From contig CM075764.1 of assembly GCA_037974665.1 (NCBI GenBank), forward strand, positions 77,578,325 to 77,642,324: a stretch of DNA of 64,000 nt. The letters run 5' to 3'. This stretch comes from Ehretia macrophylla. Its lineage: Eukaryota; Streptophyta; Magnoliopsida; Boraginales; Ehretiaceae. The position numbers were made by a program, and so were the translations under genes. Position 1 is the stretch's first letter. The number at the start of each line of letters is the position of its first letter. Below the pieces are notes generated by a model, which worked only from the letters and a program-made list of their open reading frames with translations, did not search any database and was not told the origin of the DNA. Below, piece after piece: positions 12,135-23,525 of the stretch.

Positions 12135-14584
12135 TGTCACGCCCCAACTCGACCCCTCCTATAATCAGTCAGGACGCAATGGAATTTCGGCAGTATAACG
12201 ACAGTAAATAGGATACCGAGGCTCTAAACCAACCTCCATAGGACATCCTACCTCAACTCCATAAACCATACAACAAACAATTCCTCAATAACATAATAAC
12301 ATACATCATGACCATATCATACAATAAACATTGCTCGTTATATGCCTCCGTTCCAACATAATACATGAACCCTTAATATACAATACAAAAACATATTGAG
12401 CCAATCTAGCAACCTAATCATAAACAAAAGAAAGACTACTAAGACAACATCAACTAATTCATTAACTTATCAACATCTTATACATTATAAACTACAAAGC
12501 AGATAAAAGTCTACTAAGTTAATTTACAAGATAATAAAACATGTACGACATCACGGATAAGACTCTGGAACATAGGACTCATCCACGTAAGGCACGTTTT
12601 CCACATTCTCCTCTTCAGGAGGCACGTACCTGTAATCCTGCGAAAGTACACCTGTATGCATGCAATAATAGAGAGTGGGCTTATATAAAATAAGCCCAGC
12701 AAGGATCCGATAGATCTTGAGCAAGGTCTACTAAACTCCTTGGAATAATCATTTGAGTCAATAAACACACAATAACAACAATAATAATATCATCACATAA
12801 CTACATGACCATTCAATAAAGGATACTCTAGTTGGTGTAACTCCAAACACCATCACGATCATAACAGCCTTCTTGTGACTCCCATAAACTCACGCACCCG
12901 GGGTACCCCCAATAACCTCGCCCTCCATGACACCTCCGTCATGCGAGCTGGAGGCAATCTCTGATAATCATGCCGTTATCAACCCGACAGCCCAATGCTG
13001 CCCGAGAGGTGGCACACACATACCAGAGACCCAGCAATAATAATAAACATCAATCATTCACAAGAGGACAGTCTAGCAGAACTGTTTATCTCCCGGCATC
13101 AATCATCAATCAATAATCATCAATAATCATATTATCATCATAATAACATCAATAACTAATTTAACAACATATAACTAAGTTAGATGACAAAGTAGGCCAT
13201 CTAACCGAACATGCATTAAACACACAATCAAACCCTAATTTACCCGTCAACAACTCACAATTCAATCACTCAACCCACACCCAATCAACTAAGGCTCAAT
13301 CTAACATTTTAAAGAAAGACAACCTAAACTTCAAATAATCATATCTTACATTCTACTAATCCAAACAACTCCAAATCAGTTTCTATCACTCACCCATTCA
13401 ACTAACTACATTAACCCCCTCGGAAACCAACCAAAACACATTCAAATCATACTCAACAACCCTAAAACTCTAGTGTGTCATGGCTGAAATTTTTGGATTT
13501 TCACCCAAACATCATAATCGAAAATTCGGCATTACAACAGCGCTACCACATAATTAACAAACATTTAGAAATCGACGGCAATCGATTCTGATCAACACAA
13601 CTCAATTTAATCAACATTGAACAAATTAATCAAATTTAAATACCCAAAAAATAAAAATTATGCTACAACCGATAAAAACTCGTAGTATTACAGCTAAATG
13701 ATCCCTAGCATGCAAGGAGCAATAATCTAACATCATATTAGAATTCTAACAGTTCAATTTTCATTTATACGCAAAAATGCAAAAGACAACTTTTGAGATC
13801 TAGAATTTTTCTCTCACCTTTGATGCGATATAAGCCTAGGAATGCGTGCAAAGCGTGCCCAACAAGCGGAATCCAACTCGGCACGAAATTCTACGGACAA
13901 AAACTAGCTTTTTCTTTGAAAAATTGCTTTGAAAACCTTGAAAACTCTTTTCTCTTTTCTCTCTTCTCCCTCTCGGCAATGTGTGTGCAATTGTGGGTGT
14001 TTTTGTGCTTTGTGAGTGTGTGTTGGTGATATAAGCTTGTTGGTCAACCATTTAAATGAAAGTCAAAGTTGAAACTTAGCCTTTTTTTGTGTTTTCTTGA
14101 CTTTAAATGCATTTTCTTGATCACCAAAGTTCAAAACAATTATTCAACACCCAAGCTAGCTCAAGTAAATTATTTTTAGGTGACAAGAAGTTTTACAATC
14201 AAACAATTTCACCCGAGTCGGCTTAAAACTCGGTTTTCGCAAAAGTCGGTGTAAAAACCCTAATAAATTCTTAAGCCGATTTTAAAACCGTTTTTATCAA
14301 ACACAGGTCTATTAAAGTCCGTGGACTAGGTCTAGAAGGGTTAAAAAGACCAGTTTCAAAATTTTAGCTGACGTGTTTCGAAAACACTATTTACTGAAAA
14401 TCGACGATAAAATTTCTGACTCCGTTTTTTATGAAAATTTCATGAATGCACATTTAGCATGTTCTAGGAGTATTGATATCAAAATTACCACATTCTAAGT
14501 CACATAGCACATAGACAGGTTAATTCATGCAAAACGAGATAAGCATGCAAAACGAGATAAGATAGAAAAGTGGGGTTCGCGTCA
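12135..14584 (-). mobile_element. Solo LTR of a Tekay-like Gypsy element, reverse orientation
   Basis: The plus strand starts TGTCACGCCCCAACTCGACC and ends GGGGTTCGCGTCA. Its reverse complement aligns throughout with the LTRs at 32060-34401 and 39381-41715, for example 'GGTGGGGTCGAGTTGGGGC' near one end and 'GCATTCATGAAATTTTCAT' near the other. There is no internal domain. The five bases outside each end differ (GTATT left, TTACG right), so there is no target-site duplication, which is unusual for a simple solo LTR. Confidence 0.88.
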
Positions 14585-14590
14585 TTACGT

Positions 14591-15568
14591 GTCTGATTTG
14601 TCGCATGCAAAGACACGTAAGCTTGTTGATAACATAGGCACGCTGGCTTTTCTTCTCTTTATTATACTTTTGGATTTGGCTACATACGTTTCATAGATCT
14701 CACAATTCATTTGTAGCACATGTACTCATGCGCAAGATGAGGCTTACAATTTGTTAGACTAATATTTCAAACGTCAAAATGTTTTATAGTCAAACCCTTT
14801 TCCTTTTTTGTATTTGCTTGTTTTACTTTGAATATATTGCACCATAATGGAAAACCTTAGATTTGGAGGGATATTTTTGTGACAAGAACTCATAGATTAT
14901 AACATGCTAACTAAGCACGAAGTGGTAAGGCGGTCCTAACCAAAGTTCTCTCCAAAATTCTCTCACAGGAGCCGTCTCACCTTCTTCATCTTCAACTTTT
15001 ACTCGTCCTTCCACTGCTTTGCTCTTCTTTTCTCTTTGTATCATACTTTTAGTTGTTAGTTTGGGTTTGCTATTTTCGTATTGGTGTGTACTTTCAATTA
15101 TCTTCTTCTACGCACTACCAAATGGGGTTCTCGGAGATCTATGTTCAACGGTGTTCATCTTTTATTCTCCTGCTACTCTTAGGCCCTGTTTGGATTGATG
15201 GATTTGGGGGGAAGGGAATGGTTTTGGGCTAATTAGTCAATCAGTCCCCTTGTTTGGGTTGGGGGGTTAATGGGTGAAAATGATTTGAGTGGTTTTAGAA
15301 AATCACTCAAAGTATTAGTTTTTGAATCACCCCAAATCGGGGTCAAAATAGTGGAAAGGAAAAAATTAAATAGTGCAATGACGAAAATACCCATACATTT
15401 TGTCGAAAATTACATCAAAACCAATATATAAACAAAAAAAAACCCTACCACATCTCTTTCATTCTTTCATTCTCATCGTTCTTCAGCCGGCTATTGCAGA
15501 AAAATCTAATTGAAAAAAAAAAATTCAAGATTCACCAACGGTCAGTGTTTCCTATTGTATGTATATGT

Positions 15569-15641
<73 letters not shown>

Positions 15642-15760
15642 GAATCCTTTTTATATCTATAGTTTTCTGTAATGCTAGACCGATAAACTTGCAATTTACT
15701 ATATATGTGTGTATATTGTCTTTATTGCTTTGTTTTTTCTACAATATGCATGTTTGTATT
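14591..15760. repeat. Right copy of the 1.2-kb direct duplication
   Basis: Counterpart of 10941-12134. Sequence continues past 15760 into the body of the Harbinger element, so this is the copy in its native context. The empty insertion point 'GTATT|ACTCGG' is preserved here at 15760. Confidence 0.93.
15570..15638. repeat. (CT)n-(TA)n microsatellite inside Harbinger 5' region
   Basis: About 23 bp of CT then about 46 bp of TA. Shorter CT part than in the duplicate at 11924-12012. Confidence 0.95.
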
Positions 15761-16801
15761 ACTCGGCTGTAGAGCACGGTGTGGAGTGTAGGTCATATGG
15801 GGGAAATTTTTCAGAGAATGTGTCATGTTGGTGGAGAAGATGATATCTTTTGGGAGAATAAATTCAACCTTCAGTTTTGGTCAATGTCATGAAGTTACAT
15901 TTTCTTGCTGAATAGTTATCCTGCTCATTAGTTTTTTTCCATATTATGAGACCTTTTGAGTGCCATGTACTCTTGAAAAGTACTGTTTCACGCTGAGAAT
16001 TCAAATTTAATTCTTCTTTGTAGTAGTATGCTTACTTGGCATCATTTGAATGTGGAATCGCTGGTATTGTTATGACTTATGTGTGTAGGGGGATCAATTA
16101 GGAAAAACAAAGAGATTATAGAAAGAAACAATGGAATTGAAATAAAAAAAATAGATTATTCGCCTTAGTTTTATTTAGACATTTACTAGTACTAGTCATA
16201 TTGTCTTAATTGAAACCAAATATTTACGAATGTGCCAGTGAGAGCTGAAAGTGAAACAAACAAACATGAGTGGAAGTGGAAGAGAAAAAACAATACTAGC
16301 GTTATAAAATTTTGGTCAATGCTATGAAGTTATAAAATTTTGAAACAGATGGGGCATCTTTGATTGTGGAGATCATTTGACTTTCGTCTTCTAAATTGTA
16401 GACATAAGTACATGTGTTGGATCTTTTGCTAAAGAAAAGGTATGTTTGTGGTCTAAAACATTTTTTGCCTACTTCCTATTTGATGTGTTGCCTCAATGTT
16501 CTCTACCTTTTTTCCTTGTTAGATATGGAGGCTTGTGTGTGTATTCATTGCATGAAATGAAAAAGAAGTTGATTCTCTCTATTTGGGTTATCATAGTTTT
16601 CCATTTTTTATTGAATGTGTTTGATTGAGAATCCTTTTTTTTCTCTGTGGTTTTAGGGTAGATGGAAAGTCCAAGAGATGAGATAAATGTGTACTATTTA
16701 GGTGGAGAGAAAGATGTCGTGCAGCAGCTGTACAAGTTGTTTGCTTATTAGTATATTGGTTTCATTGTTTGAGACGGTCACGTAATAGGGTCCCTAGTTC
16801 T

Positions 16802-17971
16802 ATGTCAACCTCTAAAAAAGAGAGAATTCGACAAGAAATAATGGGTCGAATCATAGGGAGTGAAAAAGGTCGTAATATAGTTAGGATGGGTCCACAAGCC
16901 TTTGTAAACTTGTGTAACCTTTTAGAAAAAGATTGTGGTCTCCAACCTACTAGACAAGTAAGTATCGAAGAACAAGTTGCAAAAACACTTTATATACTAG
17001 GACATCATGCAAAAAATCGAGAAATGCAGTTTTGGTTTTTACGTTCTGGTGAGACAACTAGTCGACATTTCCATCGTGTATTGAGGTCCATAATATAGTT
17101 AGAGGACAAATTGTTGAAACAACCCGATGGCTCACAAATTTCAGGAGAGATACTTGGCAGCACTAGATTCTATCCATACTTTAAGGTGAAAACACGTTCT
17201 ACAATTATATCAATTTAGTATATTCATATACTATAATGATGTATAACATATGAAAATTACTACAGGATTGTATTGGCGCTATAGATGGAACTCATGTCCG
17301 TGTAAAAGTGTCAGCAGAAGATGCTCCTAGATATCATGGTAAGAAAGAATATCCAACCCAAAATATTTTGGCAGCATGTACATTCGATTTAAAGTTCACT
17401 TATATTTTACTCGGATGGGAAGGGACTGCATCTGATTCACGTATCATAAAAGATGCGCTATCAAGAGAAGATAAACTTATAATTCCTCCAGGTAATTATT
17501 TAATGGGGGATGTGGGAGGTGGACAAATGTCCTTATATTATTTTCAATACATAATACATAGGAAACTAACTTATTTTTTGAATAGGTAAAGACTATTTTG
17601 TTGATGCTGGATTCATGCTGAGAAGTGGACTTATTGCTCCATATAGAGGGGTTCGTTATCAATTGAAAGAGTATTCAAGCAATCCACGACAAGATTATAG
17701 GGAACTTTTCAATCTTCGACATGCATCATTGCGTAATGCAATTGAAAAAACATTTGGAGTTGTAAAGAAAAGATTTCCTATTATATCGAGTTCGAGAGAA
17801 CCAACATATGGAGTCAAAACCCATAAGTTAATTATTTTAGCATGTTGTATATTGCATAATTACTTGATACGTGTAGATCCAGATGAGAAATTAATTGCTG
17901 AGGTGGATGAAGAGCTCATAAATGAAGACCCACCTCAACAAAATACTTATTCGGAAGAGGATGAAGCATAA
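16802..17971 (+). pseudogene. Harbinger transposase (DDE_Tnp_4 / ALP1-like), one nonsense codon
   Basis: Three exons: 16802-17185, 17266-17491 and 17586-17971, with GT..AG introns of 80 and 94 bp that keep the frame. The N-terminal part has the helical block 'EEQVAKTLYILGHHAKNR' and 'SGETTSRHFHRVL'. The catalytic core shows the three acidic sites of the PIF family: D in 'GAIDGTHVRV', D in 'DYFVDAGFM', and E in '[15 protein letters not shown]', with '[10 protein letters not shown]' near the end. The product cuts and re-inserts the transposon in the nucleus together with the Myb-like partner. One TAG at 17096-17098, inside exon 1 between 'VLRSII' and 'LEDKLLKQPDG', interrupts an otherwise open frame, so this copy is probably inactive. 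ATG at 16802 is the first methionine in frame. The exon 1 donor (AAG|GTGAAA) is weak. Confidence 0.88.
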
Positions 17972-18242
17972 GGAGAGTTTGTAAGAGACTCTATAGCTAG
18001 TGCAATGTGGAATAATTATGATATATGATGATTGTTGTTTAATATGTAAAATAGTGTGAACTTCTAAATGTGTTATGTGTTTAAATTTTAATACATATTA
18101 TGAATTTGAATTTCAAATGTAATGTGTCTTTGAATTCCATATTATGACTTTAATTTGGATATTCTGTTTAGAGTTTATCATTTCTTCAAAATGTAATATG
18201 TCATTGAATTTTTAGTATGCATTGTTTTGTCTTGATAAAGCC

Positions 18243-19271
18243 ATGCCAAGGAAGAAGAAACAAGCTGAGAGCGAAGAAAGTTTGTCATGGACACTATCCA
18301 TGGATGAAGCTCTTGTTGATGCTTTCTTGCATCAACATAATATTGGGAATAGAGTGAACGAGACATTCACTCCAAAAGCCTATGATAACATTATGAAAGA
18401 ATTAGCCGAAAAACTTGGAAGGCAAATTGGAAAAGACAAAATAAAAAATCATTGGAAAACTATGAAATCCAATTTTGCTAAGTGCTATGATGTCCTAAAT
18501 AATGGAATGAGTGGATTTGCGTGGAGTCCAATAACCAAAATGTGGACTGCTGAGCCAGAAGTTTGGCAAAGGTTGATTGAGGTATGTTTTTTCTACAAAA
18601 TTTTTATGATGGTTAGTTTTGGTTTTTTCATAGTTTTGGTTTTTACACTAATTAGTTGTTTTATTTGGTAGGTTAAACCACAAGCTGCAGAATGGATGAC
18701 AAAGCCAGTGCCTCATTATGAGAAAATGGTCATTTTATATAGTAATGATAGGGCAACTGGAGAGCACTCAGAAACTGCTTCAGAGATGAGAAAAAGGATG
18801 AGTGACAGAACTGAAAAGGATTATATGGATACCATAAATGACATTGACCACATGGTTAATCGAAATGAGGCAACGATAGACGGTGCTGGTAGCTGCCCTG
18901 ATGGTATTGAGGCAATGGCCTTAGGAGGTGGTGAGGTTGGTTCTAAGAATGTCAAGAAAATGTCCCACAAGAAAGTTAAAAAGTCAAAGGGAGCCGATGA
19001 AGACTCTCAATTTCTCAAAGAGGCAATCTTGTCTATGGCTGATGTACTAAAAGAAGGAAATGCAATATATGCTAAAGTGAAATACTCTTCCTTAATGCAA
19101 GAGGACCAAGTTTGGGATTTTATAGAGGAGTTAGACATTGAGCCAGATTTGATGGAAAGAGCTTATGCCTATCTTAGGCCTGACCATTTGAGAGCTCTAC
19201 TTGGATGCCCGATGGAGAGGCGAAATAATTTGCTTATGCTTTTTATGTTTGGTTCGTCTCCAAGCACTTGA
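18243..19271 (+). CDS. Harbinger-associated Myb/SANT-like DNA-binding protein
   Basis: Two exons, 18243-18581 and 18672-19271, with a 90-bp intron (GAG|GTATGT ... TAG|GTT). The product is 312 residues. It starts with a basic 'MPRKKK', followed by a Myb/SANT-like (Myb_DNA-bind_3) fold at about residues 18-105: 'WTLSMDEALVDAFLHQH', 'KIKNHWKTMKSNFAKCYD', 'GFAWSPITKMW'. After it come 'VILYSNDRATG', a Lys-rich patch at 'KKMSHKKVKKSKG', and a C-terminal helical part. In PIF/Harbinger and PONG elements the second gene encodes such a protein, which binds the transposase and the element ends and helps bring the complex into the nucleus. The frame is open throughout. The cut between 'RLIE' and 'VKPQAAEWM' is in phase 0. 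An earlier non-ATG extension to 18222 is less likely than ATG 18243. Confidence 0.85.
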
Positions 19272-20188
19272 TGGTTGTGTGAATGTTGTTAAGGATAACT
19301 TTTGGTGGATATGGTTTTTGGAATTCATCGGTTCAAATCTGATTAGTTCCTACATTTTGCATGCTAATGGGAACTTACTAATGAATACAATGACTGTAAC
19401 TAGTGCATGAACTGCAACTAATATATGCATAATTGTAAATATTTTGTAGGACCTAACTTATTAATGCACGGGTATGCTGTGTATGTAATGATTAGGACTT
19501 AACTTATTAATGTATTGGTATGTAGTGTATGTAATGGCTTAAGAATATTGCAGGACTTATTATGGAACTTTTGTGATATAATATTAAGTTAATATGTTGT
19601 GTTGAATTTGGTTGTTTTGTCTATGTTGCAATAATTTATAATTCTATTATCTTTCTTTGTCCAATTAATTGTGAGCATTTAGAAATGAACATAGTGGAGA
19701 TAGATTGAATTTCTTAAGTTGCAATGAAACTATTTAGTGCCAGCTTGTTTGATATTGGTATCACAAATTCTTGCATATGCAAATTTCGATCGAGATCCAG
19801 CACTTGAGATGTCAAAAATATTATTATTTTTTTTTTGGTCAAAATTGAGATGTCAAAGAGACTCGTGTATTTTTTTGCAATCAAGCTTCTGGCAGTCAAA
19901 AATAATGATAGATAAAATGTTGTAAAGAGCGATAATGATAGAAGAAATGTTGTAAATGGAGTAATATATCATAAAAGGATAATTTTGTCAATTTATTTAT
20001 AAAACTTATCATTTCCTTTCACTTCTTTTCTAATCCAAACAAAAAATATACAAAATCATTTATGAACCTTTCCTTTATAATTTTTTTCAATCTAAACAAG
20101 AGTTAATCCTCTTATTTCCTTTCCTTTATTATTAAATCCTCTCATTTCCTTTATTAAGTTTTCCTCTATGAATCCAAACAAAGCATTA

Positions 20189-21320
20189 GGCAAATGCAAC
20201 ATCACATGACAAAGATGATATATCATCAACCATGTTAGATCCTGGTTCGATATGGGATGCTGAACCGAGGTGGGATACTGAGCCTAACTGGCATGTGGAA
20301 AATCATATTGAATTGCCAGGAGCATCAGATGACACTGACAGCTTGTTTGGATTGCCTATTTTAAAGAAAAGTAAAGGGATGGGGGATTCCCTAATCCCTC
20401 CCCCTGTTTGGATTGCATTTTGAGATTTATTAAAGGATTTTGAGGGATTCCAAAATCCCTCCATTTCCTTTAATAAGAAGAATTTTACAATCATTCCAAT
20501 TTGGGGTAAAATGGAGGGAAATGAAAGTAAAATGTATGAAAAGACTAATTTATCTTTAACCCTTTTATGGTTATCTTATAAGAAAGATAATAAGGTAATT
20601 TTTCATCTACAATTATCCTTTCTTTTCCTTTACTTCTCCAATCCAAACAAAGAATTGTAAATTTCTTTCATTTCTTTTCCCTTATCATTTCAAACAAGAG
20701 ATTTTTTTTCCTTTCCTTTCCTTTATTTTTCTTCCTCTACCTTACTTTCCTTTTCTTTCCCATGTGCAATCCAATCTGGGGGTGAAGATCCTTTAAAGAC
20801 GGAAACTACCCCCAAACCTGAAGAGAAATGGGTAAAGAAAAAAGGTAAATTTCTTGGCGTCTTGGTATGCAACCATGCATGTAAAACAGTTCAGAGTTCA
20901 TAGGTAGTGGCCGCAAAAGCTGAGCACAATGACAACAACTTGGATTTGTTATTGGTACATAGGAGTGGACGGTTCAGGCTGTTGAGAATTTTCATGCTCT
21001 TGCAAAAGAGCCGACACCTTTAGTTGCCTTATGTTGAATATGTAAAGGTAAAACAACAGATCTTGGCTGTTCTGCTGTTCTTCTGTTCTTTACTCTTCAA
21101 GACGGAGACTGGAATTTATGAAGGGGAATGAATTATCATATGCCATAATTAACTAATCTATTAATTGCAGGTAAAGTCAGTGAAGATTAAACCTGGAAAG
21201 CATACTCATAGTGGATGTGGTATTGATGGTGAACTTTTCCCAGTAAACGGGCAAATTGCCACTTCCATACTTCTAGAACAGTACAGACTTATTGGTTGAG
21301 TTCCACGTACTAACAAATGA
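20189..21320 (+). pseudogene. LCBK1: Sphingoid long-chain-base kinase (LCBK1-like), C-terminal exons, broken
   Basis: Reads 'IWDAEPRWDTEPNWHVEN' and 'IELPGASDDTD' (to 20339), is interrupted by a MITE (20341-20778), then continues to 21047 with 'KWVKKKGKFLGVLVCNHAC' and 'AEHNDNNLDLLLV'. After a GT..AG intron (21048-21170) comes 'VKSVKIKPGKHTHSGCGIDG' and 'LLEQYRLIG'. This is the C-terminal half of plant LCBK1, a diacylglycerol-kinase-type enzyme that phosphorylates sphingoid bases at the endomembranes. In-frame stops TAG near 20906, TAG near 21021 and TGA at 21297-21299 break it. The normal-looking stop is TGA at 21318-21320. The catalytic N-terminal exons are not in the window. The Harbinger element directly abuts the first exon at 20188, and no LCBK exon was seen on its other side. 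Confidence 0.82.
20341..20778. mobile_element. MITE inserted in an LCBK1 exon
   Basis: AT-rich 438-bp insert splitting the pseudogene exon. Ends are GCTTGTTTGGATTGC and (reverse complement) CCCAGATTGGATTGCACATG, giving a shared TTGGATTGC core. A second pair of similar motifs lies inside (CTGTTTGGATTGC near 20403 and CCAATCCAAACA near 20640), so it may be a nested or internally duplicated element. Non-coding, rich in TTTCCTTT. Exact ends and target duplication are uncertain. Confidence 0.65.
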
Positions 21321-21880
21321 TAACTGGTATTTTTACAGACTCTTCATTTTACTCTATCAAGGGTTTCTCTATAGTGGCATGTATTCATTCTGACTTCCGA
21401 TTGCAAAAATGCGAGCGCTTTTTAGCATTGGTTGAAGTTATCGGATCAAATATTCAGTCAGACCTCATTACCATGGCGTACGTGCAGGTATGGGTTTCAT
21501 TTGAGTTCCTTGTATATTTTGTCAATCTTTTTGTTGCTTCTTTTCTAAATTATATATATATATATATATATATAACAAATATTGTATTATATACTCTTGC
21601 TGCATATTCGTCTGGGCTTTGTAATGAATGTAGAAATTCTTTTGCTTATTTTCATCATTGAATTGCTTATTTGACAAGTTTCTATTGTAAAGCATGTGGA
21701 TTGGGATTTCTCGTATCAATATATTTTCGACTCTCTTTATTTGCTAACCCCTTTCCTCTTTCTCAAGTTAAGTTTACATGTCTTTTCACAACTATCTATA
21801 TTTATTTCTGTGTATATTTTTGCTATATGTTAGATGATTGAATAATTGTGTGTACTTTTTGTTTTTTGGCTAAAAAGATG
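21321..21880. other. 3' flank of the LCBK1 pseudogene
   Basis: An open stretch at 21335-21488 ending 'ITMAYVQ' before a GT donor-like site could be an exon, but I do not recognise it. (TA)n run at about 21551-21574. Confidence 0.35.
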
Positions 21881-22679
21881 TGTTAGTTCCTGGTTATTAT
21901 CTTGTTGTAACAAAAGATAAACAAAATAAATAAACGTATGCAGCAAGTATGAACACCGAGATTTAACGTGGTTCAACCGTGCGGTCTACATCCACGGGAC
22001 CTCCCCTGGCCCAACAAACCTATTCATTAAGCAATATAATAAGTTACAACATCAATAGATTTACACAAGTAAATACTCCATTTTAACCTTTGACGCCTCG
22101 ATAAAGAACTCCTTAATGAACTTCTGTGTGGCGAGTTCCCCTCGACTTGCAATGTTCTCTCCCGAGAATAACACTTTCTTCTCCCAAAGAATGAATAAAG
22201 AAGACAGTAAACTAATCACTCAAAGACAAATGCAAGTCACTTATGACTCACTGTCACAGACTAAGTTGCAACACTGAACAATAAGTACTCAAGACAGATT
22301 GTGTTACAACATGACACGGAACATGATTCTTCTAAATTCTTCTTCAACTTTTCCGTGACTCTCTTTCTCTTCTTCTTGCCATGATCTGCACACATATAAA
22401 TATGCACGATAACTTGTAGAAATCCCACGGATTGTGCTCCAAGTTTTGCCTTTTTAATTTTTCTCCAATATGGTAAATTAGATCTCTCTATAATTTTTTC
22501 CAGAAAACTTGCTTTGAACTTTTTCTTGTAAGGCTTTTCCTCTTTGAAACTTTTTCTACAAACCTTCCAAGCAAATTCCTTCATTAAAAACTTTCCTTCA
22601 TAAAAACTTTCCTGCAAATCCAAAAAGGTAACTAATTAGATTTTTGCAAAACAATAGACAATCAATTAATTCCTTAACA
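21881..22679. mobile_element. Solo LTR, 799 bp, with 5-bp target duplication
   Basis: Starts TGTTAGTTCCTGG and ends ATTCCTTAACA, i.e. TG...CA with short inverted ends TGTTA/TAACA. AGATG occurs directly before it (21876-21880) and directly after it (22680-22684), a perfect 5-bp target duplication. It contains the block 'GATTTAACGTGGTTCAACC', common in plant LTR elements. No internal domain, so it is the product of LTR-LTR recombination. Superfamily probably Copia, orientation unresolved. Confidence 0.8.
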
Positions 22680-22684
22680 AGATG

Positions 22685-23517
22685 AAATGTTTTATTCATA
22701 ATAGAGGTAGAGGAAGAAGTAGCCCACTCTCGTAGCTTTAAACACAAAATGTAAGGCATTAACGAGTTTCACAAAAGGATCAACCATTAAGGAAGTTTGT
22801 CTAATTTAACACTCTTTGCTACTCAATTATTCTAAATTTAACACGAATATAAAATCAAACAACAAATTTGAGAGAATTAATTATTTTTGTCAAATTTAAA
22901 CCACTATGACACCTAAATGCCTACTTCAAAGCTTTTTCGCGGGGTCAATAAAAGAGTAAACTATCAACAGTTTTTTGATCTAATGTATGCTTTTCACTGT
23001 AAGTGTAAGAAATTACGAGATCAATTTTTGTGGATGGTATCTTCTTATATGTATTGTATGATTTAAGCACCCCTTAAATAAAAATGAATAAAAAAATAAT
23101 TTCATATATATGAGGAAGCAAATTAACAAGCTCCAACGGAGGGTTAAACAACCAACGATGTCGGAGAGATCCAATTCTTTTACTCTTGCGAGTTAAGATA
23201 TAATAGCTAAAGTGATAGACCACTGATCTAGTGGTACGCTCAATTCTCTTGAACGATATTTTTTAATATATGGTATATGATTTAAACCTCTATTAAATAG
23301 TATAAAAGAAAAACACAACAGCTTAACTTATAAAAGAGACTATGTTCACAAGTTTATTTGTTTAGTACAAAATCTCACATCTAAATTAAAAAAAAAAAAG
23401 ATCAAATTTAATTTTTTTTCCCCAAACATCAAGAATTAAAACCCTCCAACATACCCCATACCCCATACCCGAACCCACCCTCCAAACATCACCACTTCCC
23501 CGCTAGCATCCCACCAA
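22685..23517. other. AT-rich stretch, no feature recognised
   Basis: No coding or element signal accepted. It ends in a C-rich stretch with a tandem ACCCCAT near 23452-23470. Confidence 0.35.
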
Positions 23518-23525
23518 CTTCTACC

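Larger units (their letters stand above)
15182..20185 (+). mobile_element. PIF/Harbinger DNA transposon, nearly complete
   Basis: Bounded by TTA on both sides (15179-15181 and 20186-20188), the standard PIF/Harbinger 3-bp target duplication. Left end GGCCCTGTTTGGATT, right end (reverse complement) TGCTTTGTTTGGATT: imperfect terminal inverted repeats sharing the core TGTTTGGATT. The right 160 bp contain further copies of the AATCCAAACAA core near 20032, 20090 and 20170. It encodes both proteins expected of an autonomous element, the DDE transposase (16802-17971) and a Myb/SANT-like protein (18243-19271), in the same direction. Length about 5.0 kb. It sits just upstream of the LCBK1-like pseudogene exon. 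Confidence 0.88.

Noticed and set aside
22261-22623. 120-codon minus-strand frame
   Set aside because: Lies entirely inside the solo LTR at 21881-22679.
23200-23290. Possible tRNA-derived SINE head (GATCTAGTGGTACGCTC)
   Set aside because: Only a weak A-box-like match, no B box or defined ends.
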